A DNA stretch of 64,000 bases from Roseobacter insulae (lineage in GTDB: Bacteria > Pseudomonadota > Alphaproteobacteria > Rhodobacterales > Rhodobacteraceae). The notes under the pieces are model-generated. The model saw only the letters and a list, made by a program, of their open reading frames with translations, had not been told where the DNA came from and did no database searches. Made by a program: the position numbers and the translations under genes. The DNA is taken from positions 124,001 through 188,000 of the forward strand of contig NZ_JAHXDN010000001.1 in assembly GCF_019375555.1 (NCBI RefSeq), written 5' to 3'. This document shows positions 8,428-17,307 of the stretch, in pieces; within the stretch, counting starts at the first letter, position 1, and each line of letters starts with the position of its first letter.

Positions 8428-9096
8428 TCACGGCGTTTCCGCCAGCCTGCGGATACTGTTCGGGTCCGTCAGCTCGATCGTGCCACGGCTCAGGTTGAGC
8501 CACCCCCGACGTTCAAATTCCTTGAGCTGTCGCGAAACGACCTCGCGGGCGGTACCCAGTTCAATGGCAAATTTCTGGTGCGTCAGATGCAGGGTCTTGT
8601 CATCGCCCATCAGCGCCAGCAGTTTTTGCGCGACACGAATGTCCATACGCTTGAAAGCGATCTCTTCGATGACCAGAAACAGATCGGTGATCCGTTTCGA
8701 ATAAGCCTCGAAGACGAAGGCCCGAAATTCCTTCGACAGCGACATCAGTTCATCGAAATCGTCACGCGGGATCAGCACCGCCTCCACATCTGTTTCGGCA
8801 ATGCCCTCCGCAGAATAATCCTCGAACGCCAGCAGACAGGCCGTGGTCAATACGCAGCTTTCCCCCGAGTGAACGCGGTAGAGTACGATTTCTCGGCCCG
8901 CTTCGGACAGCTGCTGGACCCGCACGGTGCCAGATACCAGCAGCAACAGGTTCTCTGCCGGACTACCGGGGCCGAAAATGACCGTTCCCTGCCGCAACTT
9001 GGTGGTATGTGCCTTTCTGTCCAGGAGACGCGACACCTGTTCCGAGATGCCTGCGAGGCCGGGAAAGCTTGCGCGCCAGGAGGGTAGCGTCAGCAT
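8428..9096 (-). CDS. Crp/Fnr-family regulator of the sulfur operon
   Basis: The 222-residue protein has a cNMP-like effector domain (about 15-130) and a Crp winged helix (about 145-215, HQKFAIELGTAREVVSRQLKEFERRG). It lacks the N-terminal cysteine cluster of FNR but has two cysteines in the effector domain, Cys81 and Cys87 in ESCVLTTACLL. The start at 9096 is chosen over an upstream extension because the family begins here and GGAA lies at ribosome-site distance. It heads the DUF2892-YeeE-YeeE operon. A perfect FNR/FixK box lies 63 bases upstream. Cysteine-based sensing of sulfane sulfur is my inference. Confidence 0.87.
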   Translation of the reverse strand: MLTLPSWRASFPGLAGISEQVSRLLDRKAHTTKLRQGTVIFGPGSPAENLLLLVSGTVRVQQLSEAGREIVLYRVHSGESCVLTTACLLAFEDYSAEGIAETDVEAVLIPRDDFDELMSLSKEFRAFVFEAYSKRITDLFLVIEEIAFKRMDIRVAQKLLALMGDDKTLHLTHQKFAIELGTAREVVSRQLKEFERRGWLNLSRGTIELTDPNSIRRLAETP

Positions 9097-9159
9097 TTTC
9101 TTGTTCCGTACATTCTTTGCGTTGGTGTCGTTAGATACCAAGGTAAAAGGCTGCCCGAT

Positions 9160-9173
9160 TTGACTTTTGTCAA
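9160..9173. promoter_or_regulatory. FNR/FixK-type box TTGACTTTTGTCAA
   Basis: A perfect 14-base palindromic site in the divergent region between the Crp/Fnr gene (start 9096, 63 bases away) and the flavodoxin-like gene (start 9228, 54 bases away). It could serve both promoters. Confidence 0.7.
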
Positions 9174-9227
9174 TGTAAACTGGCGGCAGACTGCGAAAAG
9201 GTCCCGAACTCAGTCGGAGACATTCAC

Positions 9228-9740
9228 ATGGATGGGCCAAACAGCACCACAGGCATTGTCTATTACTCCCGAAGCGGGCATTCCGAGCGGGTGGCGTCCA
9301 AACTGGCCATCATGCTGCATGGTAAGATGATCCCGCTGCAGGCGCCACGCTATGCGCCGCGCATTTTTGGGTACATGCGTGCCGGATATGACAGCCTTCG
9401 GCAGACCTGTGTGCTGCCGCCACAGGCATTCGCCTCGCTTGCGGAGTTTGACAGGCTGGTTGTCTGTGGTCCGGTCTGGACATCCTACCCGGCAACGCCC
9501 CTGCGCGCCTTGCTGCGGTCCGACATGGACAAGCCCGAAACGATCGCGTTGTTTGTGACCACCGGCGGCCACTCTCCCGCAGAGAAGGCGTGGAAGGTTG
9601 CGGAACTGGATCTGGGGCGACCCTTTCTGGCAACAGCTTCGCTGGCCAATTCGCTCGAAGACACGAAGGAAGAAGAACTGATTATTGACACCTTCCTCAA
9701 TGAGTTGGGCGCGCAAGGCCAGAAAACCTCAATGAACTGA
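9228..9740 (+). CDS. Flavodoxin-fold protein
   Basis: The 170-residue product starts with the flavodoxin FMN-phosphate loop (GIVYYSRSGHSERVA, about residues 9-23) and continues with the alternating alpha/beta pattern (RLVVCGPVWTSYPATPL and TIALFVTTGGHSP). Family members bind FMN and act as electron carriers or NAD(P)H-quinone type reductases in the cytosol. The partner is not evident. Its promoter carries a perfect FNR/FixK box, so it is likely low-oxygen induced, and it precedes the PHB synthase gene by 137 bases. Confidence 0.82.
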   Translation: MDGPNSTTGIVYYSRSGHSERVASKLAIMLHGKMIPLQAPRYAPRIFGYMRAGYDSLRQTCVLPPQAFASLAEFDRLVVCGPVWTSYPATPLRALLRSDMDKPETIALFVTTGGHSPAEKAWKVAELDLGRPFLATASLANSLEDTKEEELIIDTFLNELGAQGQKTSMN

Positions 9741-9877
9741 AAGCGGTTTTCCCTGTCTTACCCGGTACAACAACCGCCCGCGCGGGAGACATTCGTGCAA
9801 CAGATTGTATTTCGAACCAGAGGCGAACCGGGAGCGGGGCAACCCGATGGCGCACGCCACGTAGAAAGAAGCTTTTC

Positions 9878-11524
9878 ATGACCCGCAAGACACCCAATCT
9901 CGACGCGCGATGGCATGCGGCTCTGGGCCAGATAACCGGCGGCCTGTCACCGGCTGCATTGGCCACCGCGTACCTTGACTGGTCGCTGCACCTGATCGCA
10001 TCACCCGACAAGCAAGCCGAATTGATGCGTCGCGTCCTTGAGCCTTCCGCCGCGAGCGAGACAGAACCCGAAGATTCACGATTTGCAGACCCCGCGTGGT
10101 CAACCTTTCCCTACAACCTCTTCGTTCAGAATTTTCTGGCCACTCAGGCATGGTGGAACGCCGCCACGACCGGGCTTCCCGGGGTGGACCCGAAACATGA
10201 AAACATCGTCAGCTTCGCGACACGCCAGTGGATCGATGTTTTCTCCCCCGCGAATTACGCGCTGACCAATCCGCAGGTCTGGGACCGCACTCGTCAGGAG
10301 ATGGGCCAGAACCTCGTCCGTGGGATGCGTTACTGGCTTGAGGATTTCAACAGGTTGATGTCTCGTCTGCCGCGCCAGTCTCACGGCTTCAGCGTTGGCG
10401 AAAACCTTGCGACAACACCGGGTCAGGTGGTGTTGCAGAACGATCTGATCGAGCTGATCAGGTATCATCCCACCACCAAGAAAGTGCGTGCCGAACCCAT
10501 TCTGATCGTGCCCGCGTGGATCATGAAATACTATATCCTCGACCTGACGGATCAGCGCTCCCTTGTCGCATACCTGCGGGATCAGGGCTTCGAAGTCTAC
10601 ATCATCTCATGGAAGAACCCGACAGAGGAAGATGCCGACAAGGGGTTGCAGGACTACATTGATCTTGGCATCCGGGCCTCCATTGATCTGATCAAGACGA
10701 CCGGTGCGACACGGTTGCACGCTGTGGGCTACTGTCTGGGCGGCACGCTCCTGTCCATCGCTGCCGCCGCGATGGGGCGCGATGGCGATAACGCATTTTC
10801 CACGATCAGCCTGCTGGCGTCTCAGGTCGATTTCTCTGAGCCTGGGGAACTGGGGCTCTTTATCAACGAAAGCCAGGTTGCCTTTCTCGAAGACATGATG
10901 GCCACGCGCGGGTATCTTAAAGCCGACCAGATGGCAGGCGCGTTTCGCATGCTGCGCTCCAACGATCTGATCTGGAGCCGCGTGGTTCGCCACTACCTTC
11001 TCGGGGAACGTACACAGGAAAACGCGCTTCTGGCGTGGAATGCCGATGCCACGCGGATGCCTGCCGCGATGCATTCGGAATACCTCCGGCATCTGTTTCT
11101 CAAAAACGATCTGGCCAAGGGACGCTTTGCCGTTGACGGCAAGTCGGTGGCGCTGACCGATATCCGGTGCCCGATCTATTGCGTCGCGACGGAAACCGAT
11201 CACGTGTCGCCTTGGAAATCCGTCTACCGACTGTTGCTGCTCACCGATACGGATGTGACCTTTGTCCTGACCAATGGCGGACATAACGGCGGGATCCTGT
11301 CGGAACCCGGGCATGCGGGGCGGCACTTCCGCGCTGACCACAAATCTGAAGGGGACAGACACAGAACCGCCGCCGACTGGTTGGAGGCAACGGCCACACA
11401 GGACGGATCGTGGTGGGTGCACTGGGCAGGCTGGCTACGCGAAAAGAGCGGGGACCGACGCGCGCCCCGCCCCGTACTCGTTAAGATCAAAACGCCTGCA
11501 CCGGGAACATACGTCTTTGGATAA
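9878..11524 (+). CDS. phaC: Poly(3-hydroxyalkanoate) synthase PhaC
   Basis: The 548-residue protein is a PHA synthase: an N-terminal PhaC_N domain followed by an alpha/beta-hydrolase domain with the lipase-like box GYCLGG, catalytic Cys286. The remaining triad is visible as the Asp in ETDHVSPW and the His in NGGHNGG. It polymerises hydroxyacyl-CoA into intracellular granules. The length is a little shorter than typical class I enzymes (about 590). The gene is convergent with the phasin gene, whose stop lies only two bases beyond its own. No phaA or phaB lies nearby. Confidence 0.93.
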   Translation: MTRKTPNLDARWHAALGQITGGLSPAALATAYLDWSLHLIASPDKQAELMRRVLEPSAASETEPEDSRFADPAWSTFPYNLFVQNFLATQAWWNAATTGLPGVDPKHENIVSFATRQWIDVFSPANYALTNPQVWDRTRQEMGQNLVRGMRYWLEDFNRLMSRLPRQSHGFSVGENLATTPGQVVLQNDLIELIRYHPTTKKVRAEPILIVPAWIMKYYILDLTDQRSLVAYLRDQGFEVYIISWKNPTEEDADKGLQDYIDLGIRASIDLIKTTGATRLHAVGYCLGGTLLSIAAAAMGRDGDNAFSTISLLASQVDFSEPGELGLFINESQVAFLEDMMATRGYLKADQMAGAFRMLRSNDLIWSRVVRHYLLGERTQENALLAWNADATRMPAAMHSEYLRHLFLKNDLAKGRFAVDGKSVALTDIRCPIYCVATETDHVSPWKSVYRLLLLTDTDVTFVLTNGGHNGGILSEPGHAGRHFRADHKSEGDRHRTAADWLEATATQDGSWWVHWAGWLREKSGDRRAPRPVLVKIKTPAPGTYVFG

Positions 11525-11526
11525 TG

Positions 11527-11874
11527 CTATGTCTGCTTGTCTTCCGCCGCCTTTTGAAAGGCCTTGGTTCCCATCTCGACCAGTTTCCCGGTCTCTGCCT
11601 GATACTGGTCCATGGCTTTCTGCACGAATTGCGCCTGAATGTGCTGAAATTCGGTCACGTTCTTGCAGTGCATCATCTCGTGCTGGGTCTGCACGTCTTC
11701 CTTGATACGCTCGGCAAGGAAGCTTGCGAATTCGGCCCCCATGTCACCCAGCGCTTCGACCCAGGCTGCGCTCGCGCCCAGCATATTGCCCATGCCGGCC
11801 TTTTGAAGCTGCGAAAATGCGTTTAGTGGTGTATCACTCGCGGCGGTTTTTCCGGTCTCTTGCTTGCTGGCCAT
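11527..11874 (-). CDS. phaP: Phasin-family granule protein
   Basis: A 115-residue, mainly helical protein (KAGMGNMLGASAAWVEALGD and later FLAERIKEDVQTQHEMMHCK), matching phasins that coat PHB granules. The start at 11874 is set by GGAGG seven bases upstream; the frame continues upstream but without phasin character. It faces the PHB synthase gene tail to tail, which supports the assignment. An FNR/FixK box lies 61 bases upstream, between this gene and the P-type ATPase gene. Confidence 0.82.
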   Translation of the reverse strand: MASKQETGKTAASDTPLNAFSQLQKAGMGNMLGASAAWVEALGDMGAEFASFLAERIKEDVQTQHEMMHCKNVTEFQHIQAQFVQKAMDQYQAETGKLVEMGTKAFQKAAEDKQT

Positions 11875-11935
11875 TTCTGGTCCTCCAGTTTGTGTTGGCT
11901 TGGTGCAAGGATACTCGCAACAGCATATGTCGCGA

Positions 11936-11949
11936 TTGACATTGCTCAA
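11936..11949. promoter_or_regulatory. FNR/FixK-type box TTGACATTGCTCAA
   Basis: The TTGA-N6-TCAA consensus is complete. The site lies between the divergent phasin gene (61 bases) and the P-type ATPase gene (58 bases to its TTG start), so it can act on both. Confidence 0.65.
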
Positions 11950-12007
11950 TGCGAAATCGGTTTGTCGGCGGATATCTGACCGCATCCCTGGCAATCGGAG
12001 GCCCAGT

Positions 12008-14587
12008 TTGTCCGACACCAATCCGCACATTGGCCTCTCTCAGGCGCAGGTAACAGCGGCCCGCGCGCGGGCGGGCTGGAATGAGCTTCCCGCCGCCAAG
12101 ACAGCGGGCCCTCTTACGGTATTGGTAAGGCAGTTTTCCAGCTCACTGATCCTGATCCTGATCGTTGCAGCCGTCGTCGCGCTGGCCTTGGGCGAGGCCA
12201 TCGATGCAGCAACCATTGGCCTTGTCGTCATCCTTAACGCGGTTCTGGGATTTGTGCAGGAATGGAAGGCCGAAACCGCTCTGGCCGCCCTGCGCAAGAT
12301 GCTGTCACCCAAGGCGATGGTGATCAGGGACGGGCAGGAACAGATTGTCCCCAGCCGTGACATCGTGCCGGGCGATATCCTTGTCTTGGCGCCGGGCGCA
12401 AAGATCGCCGCCGACGCCTTGCTGCTGCGCGCATCCGAACTGCGCGTTGACGAGAGCGTGCTGACGGGGGAATCGATGCCCGTTGACAAATCCGTGGAAG
12501 ACCCCGAGACCTTGGTGTTTACAGGTACATCCGTTGTCGCTGGTCGCGCGGAGGCGCGGGTGACGTCAACCGGGTTGGACACGGAGTTTGGCAAGATCGC
12601 GCATCTGACCGGATCGGTCGGCACCAAAACCACAAACCTGCAACAGAAACTGAGCCATCTCGCCCGCCAGCTTGGCCTTGCGGCCCTGATCGTTGCAGCA
12701 GGCGTGAGCGGGCTTGGGATCGCGCTTGGCCGCGATTTCCTCGAGATGATCATGACCGGCCTGTCACTATCCGTGGCCATGGTGCCAGAGGGATTGCCCG
12801 CCGTCATCACGATCACCCTTGCCCTGGGGGCCACGGCGATGGTCCGCCAGAATGCGCTGGCCCGGCGTTTGCAGGCGGTCGAAACGCTTGGTGCGGCCTC
12901 TGTCATCTGCACCGACAAAACGGGCACCCTCACCGAAAACAAGATGACGGCCACCAGCATCTGGACAATGGATCGCCAGTATGACGTCACAGGCACAGGC
13001 TATGATCCGGCAGGCCATATTGAAGCTGACGGAGAACGCCTGCGCGCGGTCGATGATCCGGTGCTGGCAGCACTTCTGCAGACCGGGCTCTATTGCAGCC
13101 ATGCGCGCTTGAGTTTTGAAGGTGAAACATGGACGATGATCGGCGCCCCCACCGAGGGCGCGCTGATCACCCTCGCCTATAAGGGGTGGTGCGAACTCCA
13201 GCAGGAACGCAACCTGCTCGCCGAAATCCCCTTCAGCAGTGCCCGCAAGCGCATGAGCGTGTTGTACCAGTCGCCCGATGAAACACTGGTTCTGACCAAA
13301 GGCGCGCCCGAACAGATCCTTGAGATATGCACCACGATCATGCGCGAAGACGGCCCCCAGGAACCGGGACCGCACGATCTGCAGCGCATCAATGATGCCT
13401 ATGCGCAAATGGCCGAACAGGGGTTGCGTGTCATCGCCCTGGCCCGCCGGGCCGTCACCACCAACGAGATTGTTGAAGAAGAACTGACTTTTCTTGGGCT
13501 TGTCGGCCTGATCGATCCGCCGCGTGCGGAAGTCAAAGATGCCATCGCCTCGGCCCATTCGGCCGGCATTCGCGTGATCATGATCACCGGCGACAGCCCC
13601 ATCACGGCAACCGCCATCGCGCAGCAACTGTCCATGAAGGTGAGTGACTGTCAGACCGGTGCAGAACTGGATGCCCTGTCAGATGAAGAACTGGCCGCCC
13701 ATCTGACGCGGGACATATTATTCGCCCGCACCAAGCCGGAACAGAAGATGCGGATCGTCGCATCGCTGCAGGATCAGGGGCAGATTGTCGCCATGACGGG
13801 TGACGGCGTGAACGACGCGCCCGCGCTGAAAAAAGCCGATATCGGGGTGGCGATGGGCATTCGGGGCACAGACGTGGCCCGCGATGCCTCCGATCTGGTG
13901 CTGCTGGATGACAATTTCGCCACGATCGTGCGGGCAATCGGGGAGGGGCGACGCCAGTTCGCCAATGTCAAGAAATTCGTGCGCTACCTGCTGTCATCCA
14001 ACGCGGGTGAGGTCATCGCCCTTGTCGTCAATATCGCCATCGGGGGGCCGCTGGTGTTTTTGGCGACGCAGATCCTGTGGATGAATCTGGTCACGGATGG
14101 CGTCACGGCCGTGGCCCTCGGCATGGAAAAATCCGAGCCTGATCAGATGCAGCACCCGCCGCGTCGCAAGAACACGCCCATCCTTGGTATCGGCGGCATC
14201 CTGACAATCCTTGCGCTTGGGATTTACACCGGGCTGTCGAGCCTGTGGATTTTCTTTGAGCTGCTGGATCAGGGTGTGGAACTTGCCCGGACAACGGCGT
14301 TTACTGCCATGGTCGTTTTCGAAAAGGCAGGTGTGTTCGCCTTCAGGTCCCTGCGGTTGCCAGGGTGGCGTATCGGGTGGTTCAGCAACAAGTTCTTGCT
14401 GGTCGCCTTGGCCGTAACGCTCAGCGCCCAGGTTCTGGCGGTTTACTGGCCCCCCTTGCAATTCATGCTGCGCACGGTGCCGATCGGTGTCGCGGAATGG
14501 CAGTGGATCGCAATCTTCGCCCTGCCGATTGTGATTGTCCCCGAACTGCTCAAGTCAGCATATCACTGGATTTACCGGGTGAAATAA
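12008..14587 (+). CDS. Type II cation-transporting P-type ATPase
   Basis: I place the start at a TTG codon (12008) because CGGAGG lies about seven bases before it and the next residues (SDTNPHIGLSQAQV) match the usual N-terminus; an ATG-started extension would cover the FNR box. The 859-residue protein has the full P-type set: LTGES in the actuator domain, membrane helix VPEGLPAVITITLALG, phosphorylation motif CTDKTGTLT (Asp303), nucleotide-binding domain, and TGDGVNDAPALKKADIG. The pattern is that of the Ca2+/Na+ (type II, SERCA-like) group, so export of Ca2+ or another cation is likely. Its promoter has an FNR/FixK box. Confidence 0.92.
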   Translation: MSDTNPHIGLSQAQVTAARARAGWNELPAAKTAGPLTVLVRQFSSSLILILIVAAVVALALGEAIDAATIGLVVILNAVLGFVQEWKAETALAALRKMLSPKAMVIRDGQEQIVPSRDIVPGDILVLAPGAKIAADALLLRASELRVDESVLTGESMPVDKSVEDPETLVFTGTSVVAGRAEARVTSTGLDTEFGKIAHLTGSVGTKTTNLQQKLSHLARQLGLAALIVAAGVSGLGIALGRDFLEMIMTGLSLSVAMVPEGLPAVITITLALGATAMVRQNALARRLQAVETLGAASVICTDKTGTLTENKMTATSIWTMDRQYDVTGTGYDPAGHIEADGERLRAVDDPVLAALLQTGLYCSHARLSFEGETWTMIGAPTEGALITLAYKGWCELQQERNLLAEIPFSSARKRMSVLYQSPDETLVLTKGAPEQILEICTTIMREDGPQEPGPHDLQRINDAYAQMAEQGLRVIALARRAVTTNEIVEEELTFLGLVGLIDPPRAEVKDAIASAHSAGIRVIMITGDSPITATAIAQQLSMKVSDCQTGAELDALSDEELAAHLTRDILFARTKPEQKMRIVASLQDQGQIVAMTGDGVNDAPALKKADIGVAMGIRGTDVARDASDLVLLDDNFATIVRAIGEGRRQFANVKKFVRYLLSSNAGEVIALVVNIAIGGPLVFLATQILWMNLVTDGVTAVALGMEKSEPDQMQHPPRRKNTPILGIGGILTILALGIYTGLSSLWIFFELLDQGVELARTTAFTAMVVFEKAGVFAFRSLRLPGWRIGWFSNKFLLVALAVTLSAQVLAVYWPPLQFMLRTVPIGVAEWQWIAIFALPIVIVPELLKSAYHWIYRVK

Positions 14588-14798
14588 TACGTGACAAAAC
14601 CTGCCACCAAGGTCAGCGGGAGAAGGATCACCCCATCGCACGTGTGCTTGGGTTGGGGTGCGCCGGCCGATCAGACAAACAAGGTCAGGCGCGGTGTCTG
14701 TGATGTCTTTCACTGAATGGGGCCGTCCTGAAACGGGATTACACCAGGGTGCGTCAACCCCGTTCATTGCATTGCGGCCGAGCATAGGGGCAGACTGT

Positions 14799-14812
14799 TT
14801 GACATAGCTCAA
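14799..14812. promoter_or_regulatory. FNR/FixK-type box TTGACATAGCTCAA
   Basis: Complete TTGA-N6-TCAA site, 34 bases before the preferred ATG of the VIT1-like gene. If transcription starts 41-42 bases from the box centre, as in class II FNR promoters, the RNA would begin at about that ATG. Confidence 0.6.
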
Positions 14813-14846
14813 TGTGTTTCCATGGTCTTGGCATCAGATTGTGCCC

Positions 14847-15563
14847 ATGCAGCAGGATCATGGTCATAGTCCGACAGAAATAGCCGAGCGCTTGTCGGCA
14901 GGGAATAAAAACAGCTATTTGAAAGACATGATCTACGGCGCGATCGACGGCGCGGTCACGACCTTTGCAATCGTCGCCGGGGTCGAGGGCGCGGGTCTGT
15001 CCGAACGCGTAATTGTCATTCTCGGCATCGCCAATATTCTGGCCGACGGGTTCTCGATGGCCGCCAGCAATTACTCTGGCACCAAGGCGGAACTGGATGA
15101 TCGCAAGCGCATTATCCGAATTGAACAACACCACATTGAGCACCACAAAGACGGTGAGCTGGAGGAGCTCAGACAGATCCTTGAGTTACGGGGGCTGACC
15201 GGTGACGTCCTGGAACAAGCCACCGAAGCGATCTCCCGGAACAAGGATACCTGGATTGATCTGATGCTGTCCGAAGAATACGGGCTTTCCAAAAGCCAAC
15301 CACATCCCATCCGGGCAGCACTTGCGACTTTTGGCGCCTTTCTGCTTGCAGGATCTATCCCCTTGGCTCCGTATTTCCTTGGCGTGGGCGGCACATTTCA
15401 AATCTCCGTATTCGCGACGCTCTTTACGTTTTTTCTCATCGGTGCACTGAAAAGCCGTTGGTCGCTGTCGCCCTGGTGGTGGTCGGGCGGCGAAACCCTG
15501 CTGATCGGCACGCTGGCCGCACTGATCGCCTACAGCGTTGGTGGCCTGTTTGACCTGCAATGA
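14847..15563 (+). CDS. VIT1/CCC1-family metal transporter
   Basis: From the ATG at 14847 the product has 238 residues. It shows the VIT1/CCC1 start (SYLKDMIYGAIDGAVTTFAIVAGVEGAG), the segment ADGFSMAASNYSGTKAE, a charged cytosolic helix rich in His/Glu (EQHHIEHHKDGELEELRQ) that binds metal in this family, and three C-terminal membrane helices. Family members move Fe2+ or Mn2+ out of the cytosol. An in-frame ATG at 14814 overlaps the FNR box and is less likely. No ribosome site precedes 14847, so a leaderless mRNA is possible. Confidence 0.87.
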   Translation: MQQDHGHSPTEIAERLSAGNKNSYLKDMIYGAIDGAVTTFAIVAGVEGAGLSERVIVILGIANILADGFSMAASNYSGTKAELDDRKRIIRIEQHHIEHHKDGELEELRQILELRGLTGDVLEQATEAISRNKDTWIDLMLSEEYGLSKSQPHPIRAALATFGAFLLAGSIPLAPYFLGVGGTFQISVFATLFTFFLIGALKSRWSLSPWWWSGGETLLIGTLAALIAYSVGGLFDLQ

Positions 15564-15575
15564 AGCCGGAGACCA

Positions 15576-15589
15576 TTGAGTAAGATCAA
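15576..15589. promoter_or_regulatory. FNR/FixK-type box TTGAGTAAGATCAA
   Basis: Complete TTGA-N6-TCAA site 49 bases before the ATG at 15639 of the site-2 protease gene. It argues against translation starting at the TTG that forms the first base triplet of the box. Confidence 0.55.
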
Positions 15590-15638
15590 TGAGCTTTCCA
15601 GAATAAAATCTAAACTTGGGTCAAACGCGAGGCTCGTG

Positions 15639-16769
15639 ATGTTCTCCAATTCCGTAAAAATCTTCACTCTGGTGGGTCTGGATATCAGGCTTGATCCGAG
15701 CTGGGCGCTGATCGCGGCCCTGATCACCTGGAGCCTGTCACAGCAGTACTTCCCTTCCGCGCTACCCGGGCAGACCTTCGAGACCTATCTGACCATGGCG
15801 ATCACGGCGATGTTGCTGTTCTTTGCATCCCTGCTGCTGCACGAAGTCTCGCATTCCGTGGTCGCAAGATGGCTGGGCGTTCCGATCAAGGGGATTACCC
15901 TGTTTCTTTTCGGCGGTGTTGCCGAGCTTGAAGCGGAACCGCAATCAGCCGCGGTGGAATTCTGGGTCGCGCTGGCCGGCCCCGCGATGAGCCTGTGTCT
16001 GGCTTTGGGGTTCTGGGTGCTCACCGGAATCTCGGATATTGCCCTGCAGTCTCTGATCCTGACAGAGGTGCTTTCTTACCTCGCGACGATCAACCTGATA
16101 CTTGCCCTGTTCAATCTTGTGCCCGCGTTCCCCCTTGATGGGGGGCGGGTTCTGCGGGCCTATCTGTGGCACCGCACCGGGGATGTTTTGAAAGCCACCG
16201 AAACCGCGTCAAGATCCGGTCGCTTCTTTGCCTATGCGCTTATGACAATGGGTCTTTTCGCCCTGTTTCAGGGGGCGCTGATCGTCGGGCTGTGGCAGGT
16301 CATGATCGGTGGTTTTGTTTTCATGGCTGCGAATTCAGCCTATCAGACACAACTTGCGCGCAGCGTGTTCGGCGACAAGACGGTAGGCTCACTGATGAAG
16401 CGACGCCCTGTTGTGGTATCGCCCGAGATGACCTTGTCGGAATTCGTCAACCAGATCATGCTGCATCAGCGTGTGGCCTTCGTCCCCGTTGTCGAAGACG
16501 GGGTGCTCCTGGGACATATGGATCAGGCGGTGCTGGCTGGAATTGACCGCGAAAACTGGGCCAGCACCCGCGTGGGCGACGTTTTTGCCGGGCTCGATCC
16601 GGAGACCACCATTGCACCCGACCTGCCGGTACAGGAACTGATGGCTAAAATTGCAAAGTCCGGGCAGCGAAAATACCTTGTCGTGAAGGGGCGGCAGCTT
16701 GTGGGTGTCGTCACCCTGGCCGATCTCACGAAATACCTTCACCTGTCCGAATTGCTGCATCAGCATTGA
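15639..16769 (+). CDS. Site-2 protease family metalloprotease with CBS domains
   Basis: The 376-residue protein has several membrane helices with the zinc site HEVSH (His68, Glu69, His72) and a second motif FPLDGGRVLRA that supplies the third ligand. A pair of CBS domains fills the C-terminal third (from about VGSLMKRRPVVVSPEM to QLVGVVTLADLTKYL), a layout suggesting control by a nucleotide. It would cleave a membrane-bound substrate inside the bilayer; the substrate is unknown. The ATG at 15639 has GAGG six bases upstream; a TTG 63 bases earlier is possible but lies inside the FNR box. Confidence 0.88.
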   Translation: MFSNSVKIFTLVGLDIRLDPSWALIAALITWSLSQQYFPSALPGQTFETYLTMAITAMLLFFASLLLHEVSHSVVARWLGVPIKGITLFLFGGVAELEAEPQSAAVEFWVALAGPAMSLCLALGFWVLTGISDIALQSLILTEVLSYLATINLILALFNLVPAFPLDGGRVLRAYLWHRTGDVLKATETASRSGRFFAYALMTMGLFALFQGALIVGLWQVMIGGFVFMAANSAYQTQLARSVFGDKTVGSLMKRRPVVVSPEMTLSEFVNQIMLHQRVAFVPVVEDGVLLGHMDQAVLAGIDRENWASTRVGDVFAGLDPETTIAPDLPVQELMAKIAKSGQRKYLVVKGRQLVGVVTLADLTKYLHLSELLHQH

Positions 16770-16778
16770 CGGAAAGCG

Positions 16779-16827
16779 GCGCGCGGCCTGTCTGGCCGGG
16801 GTTCGGCCGCACGCCAATGCCGCGCGC
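16779..16827. terminator. Hairpin between convergent genes
   Basis: The arms GCGCGCGGC (16779-16787) and GCCGCGCGC (16819-16827) are perfectly complementary, and a smaller GGCC/GGCC hairpin lies inside. It sits between the convergent protease and stress-protein genes. No T-run follows, so strength is uncertain. Confidence 0.5.
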
Positions 16828-16829
16828 GA

Positions 16830-17276
16830 TCACACCACGGACAGACAGGCGCATTTCGCCGCGTGATTGATACGTTGCGTGGTGCTGCCCAGCACCAGAC
16901 TGGAAATGCCACCAAGGCCGCGCCGCCCTGTGACGATCAGATCGGCATTGATCTCGTCAGCATGCGCAAGCAGCTCGGCCGCCGCATCGCCATGAGGCAT
17001 ATGTGTCTTGACGTCCTTGCAGCCAACATCGGAGGCGATTTTCAGACCCTCATCCAATATCTTCTTGCCGGCTTCTTCGATCTCGGAAAAGGTCGGCTTC
17101 ATGATCGCGGCGTGATACCCGGCGACCGCCCCCACAACGAAGGCGGAGGATTCCGCGTGCGGTACGTGCAACAGCGTCACTGTGCCGGAATAGAACTTGG
17201 CCAGTTCGCAGGCGACCCGGGTTGCCGTCTTCGATTTCTCCGAGCCGTCAAGGCCCACAATGATTTGTCTGAACAT
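16830..17276 (-). CDS. Universal stress protein (single UspA domain)
   Basis: The 148-residue UspA-fold protein starts FRQIIVGLDGSEKS and ends with the ATP-binding signature GRRGLGGISSLVLGSTTQRI, so it belongs to the ATP-binding USP class. The start at 17276 is set by the family start and AGAGA upstream. It lies 31 bases after the host-attachment-family gene and is probably cotranscribed with it from the promoter carrying the box at 17801. Single-domain USPs of this kind help survival under growth arrest or low oxygen. Confidence 0.9.
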   Translation of the reverse strand: MFRQIIVGLDGSEKSKTATRVACELAKFYSGTVTLLHVPHAESSAFVVGAVAGYHAAIMKPTFSEIEEAGKKILDEGLKIASDVGCKDVKTHMPHGDAAAELLAHADEINADLIVTGRRGLGGISSLVLGSTTQRINHAAKCACLSVV

Positions 17277-17307
17277 TATGTCTCTCTTTCTGAGGGGGTT
17301 GCAGAAT

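Noticed and set aside
11864-12007. N-terminal extension of the P-type ATPase to an ATG at 11864
   Set aside because: It would run through the FNR box and overlap the phasin start; a TTG with a strong CGGAGG site fits the family start.
15576-15638. TTG start for the site-2 protease
   Set aside because: The TTG is part of an FNR/FixK box, and the ATG at 15639 has its own GAGG site.
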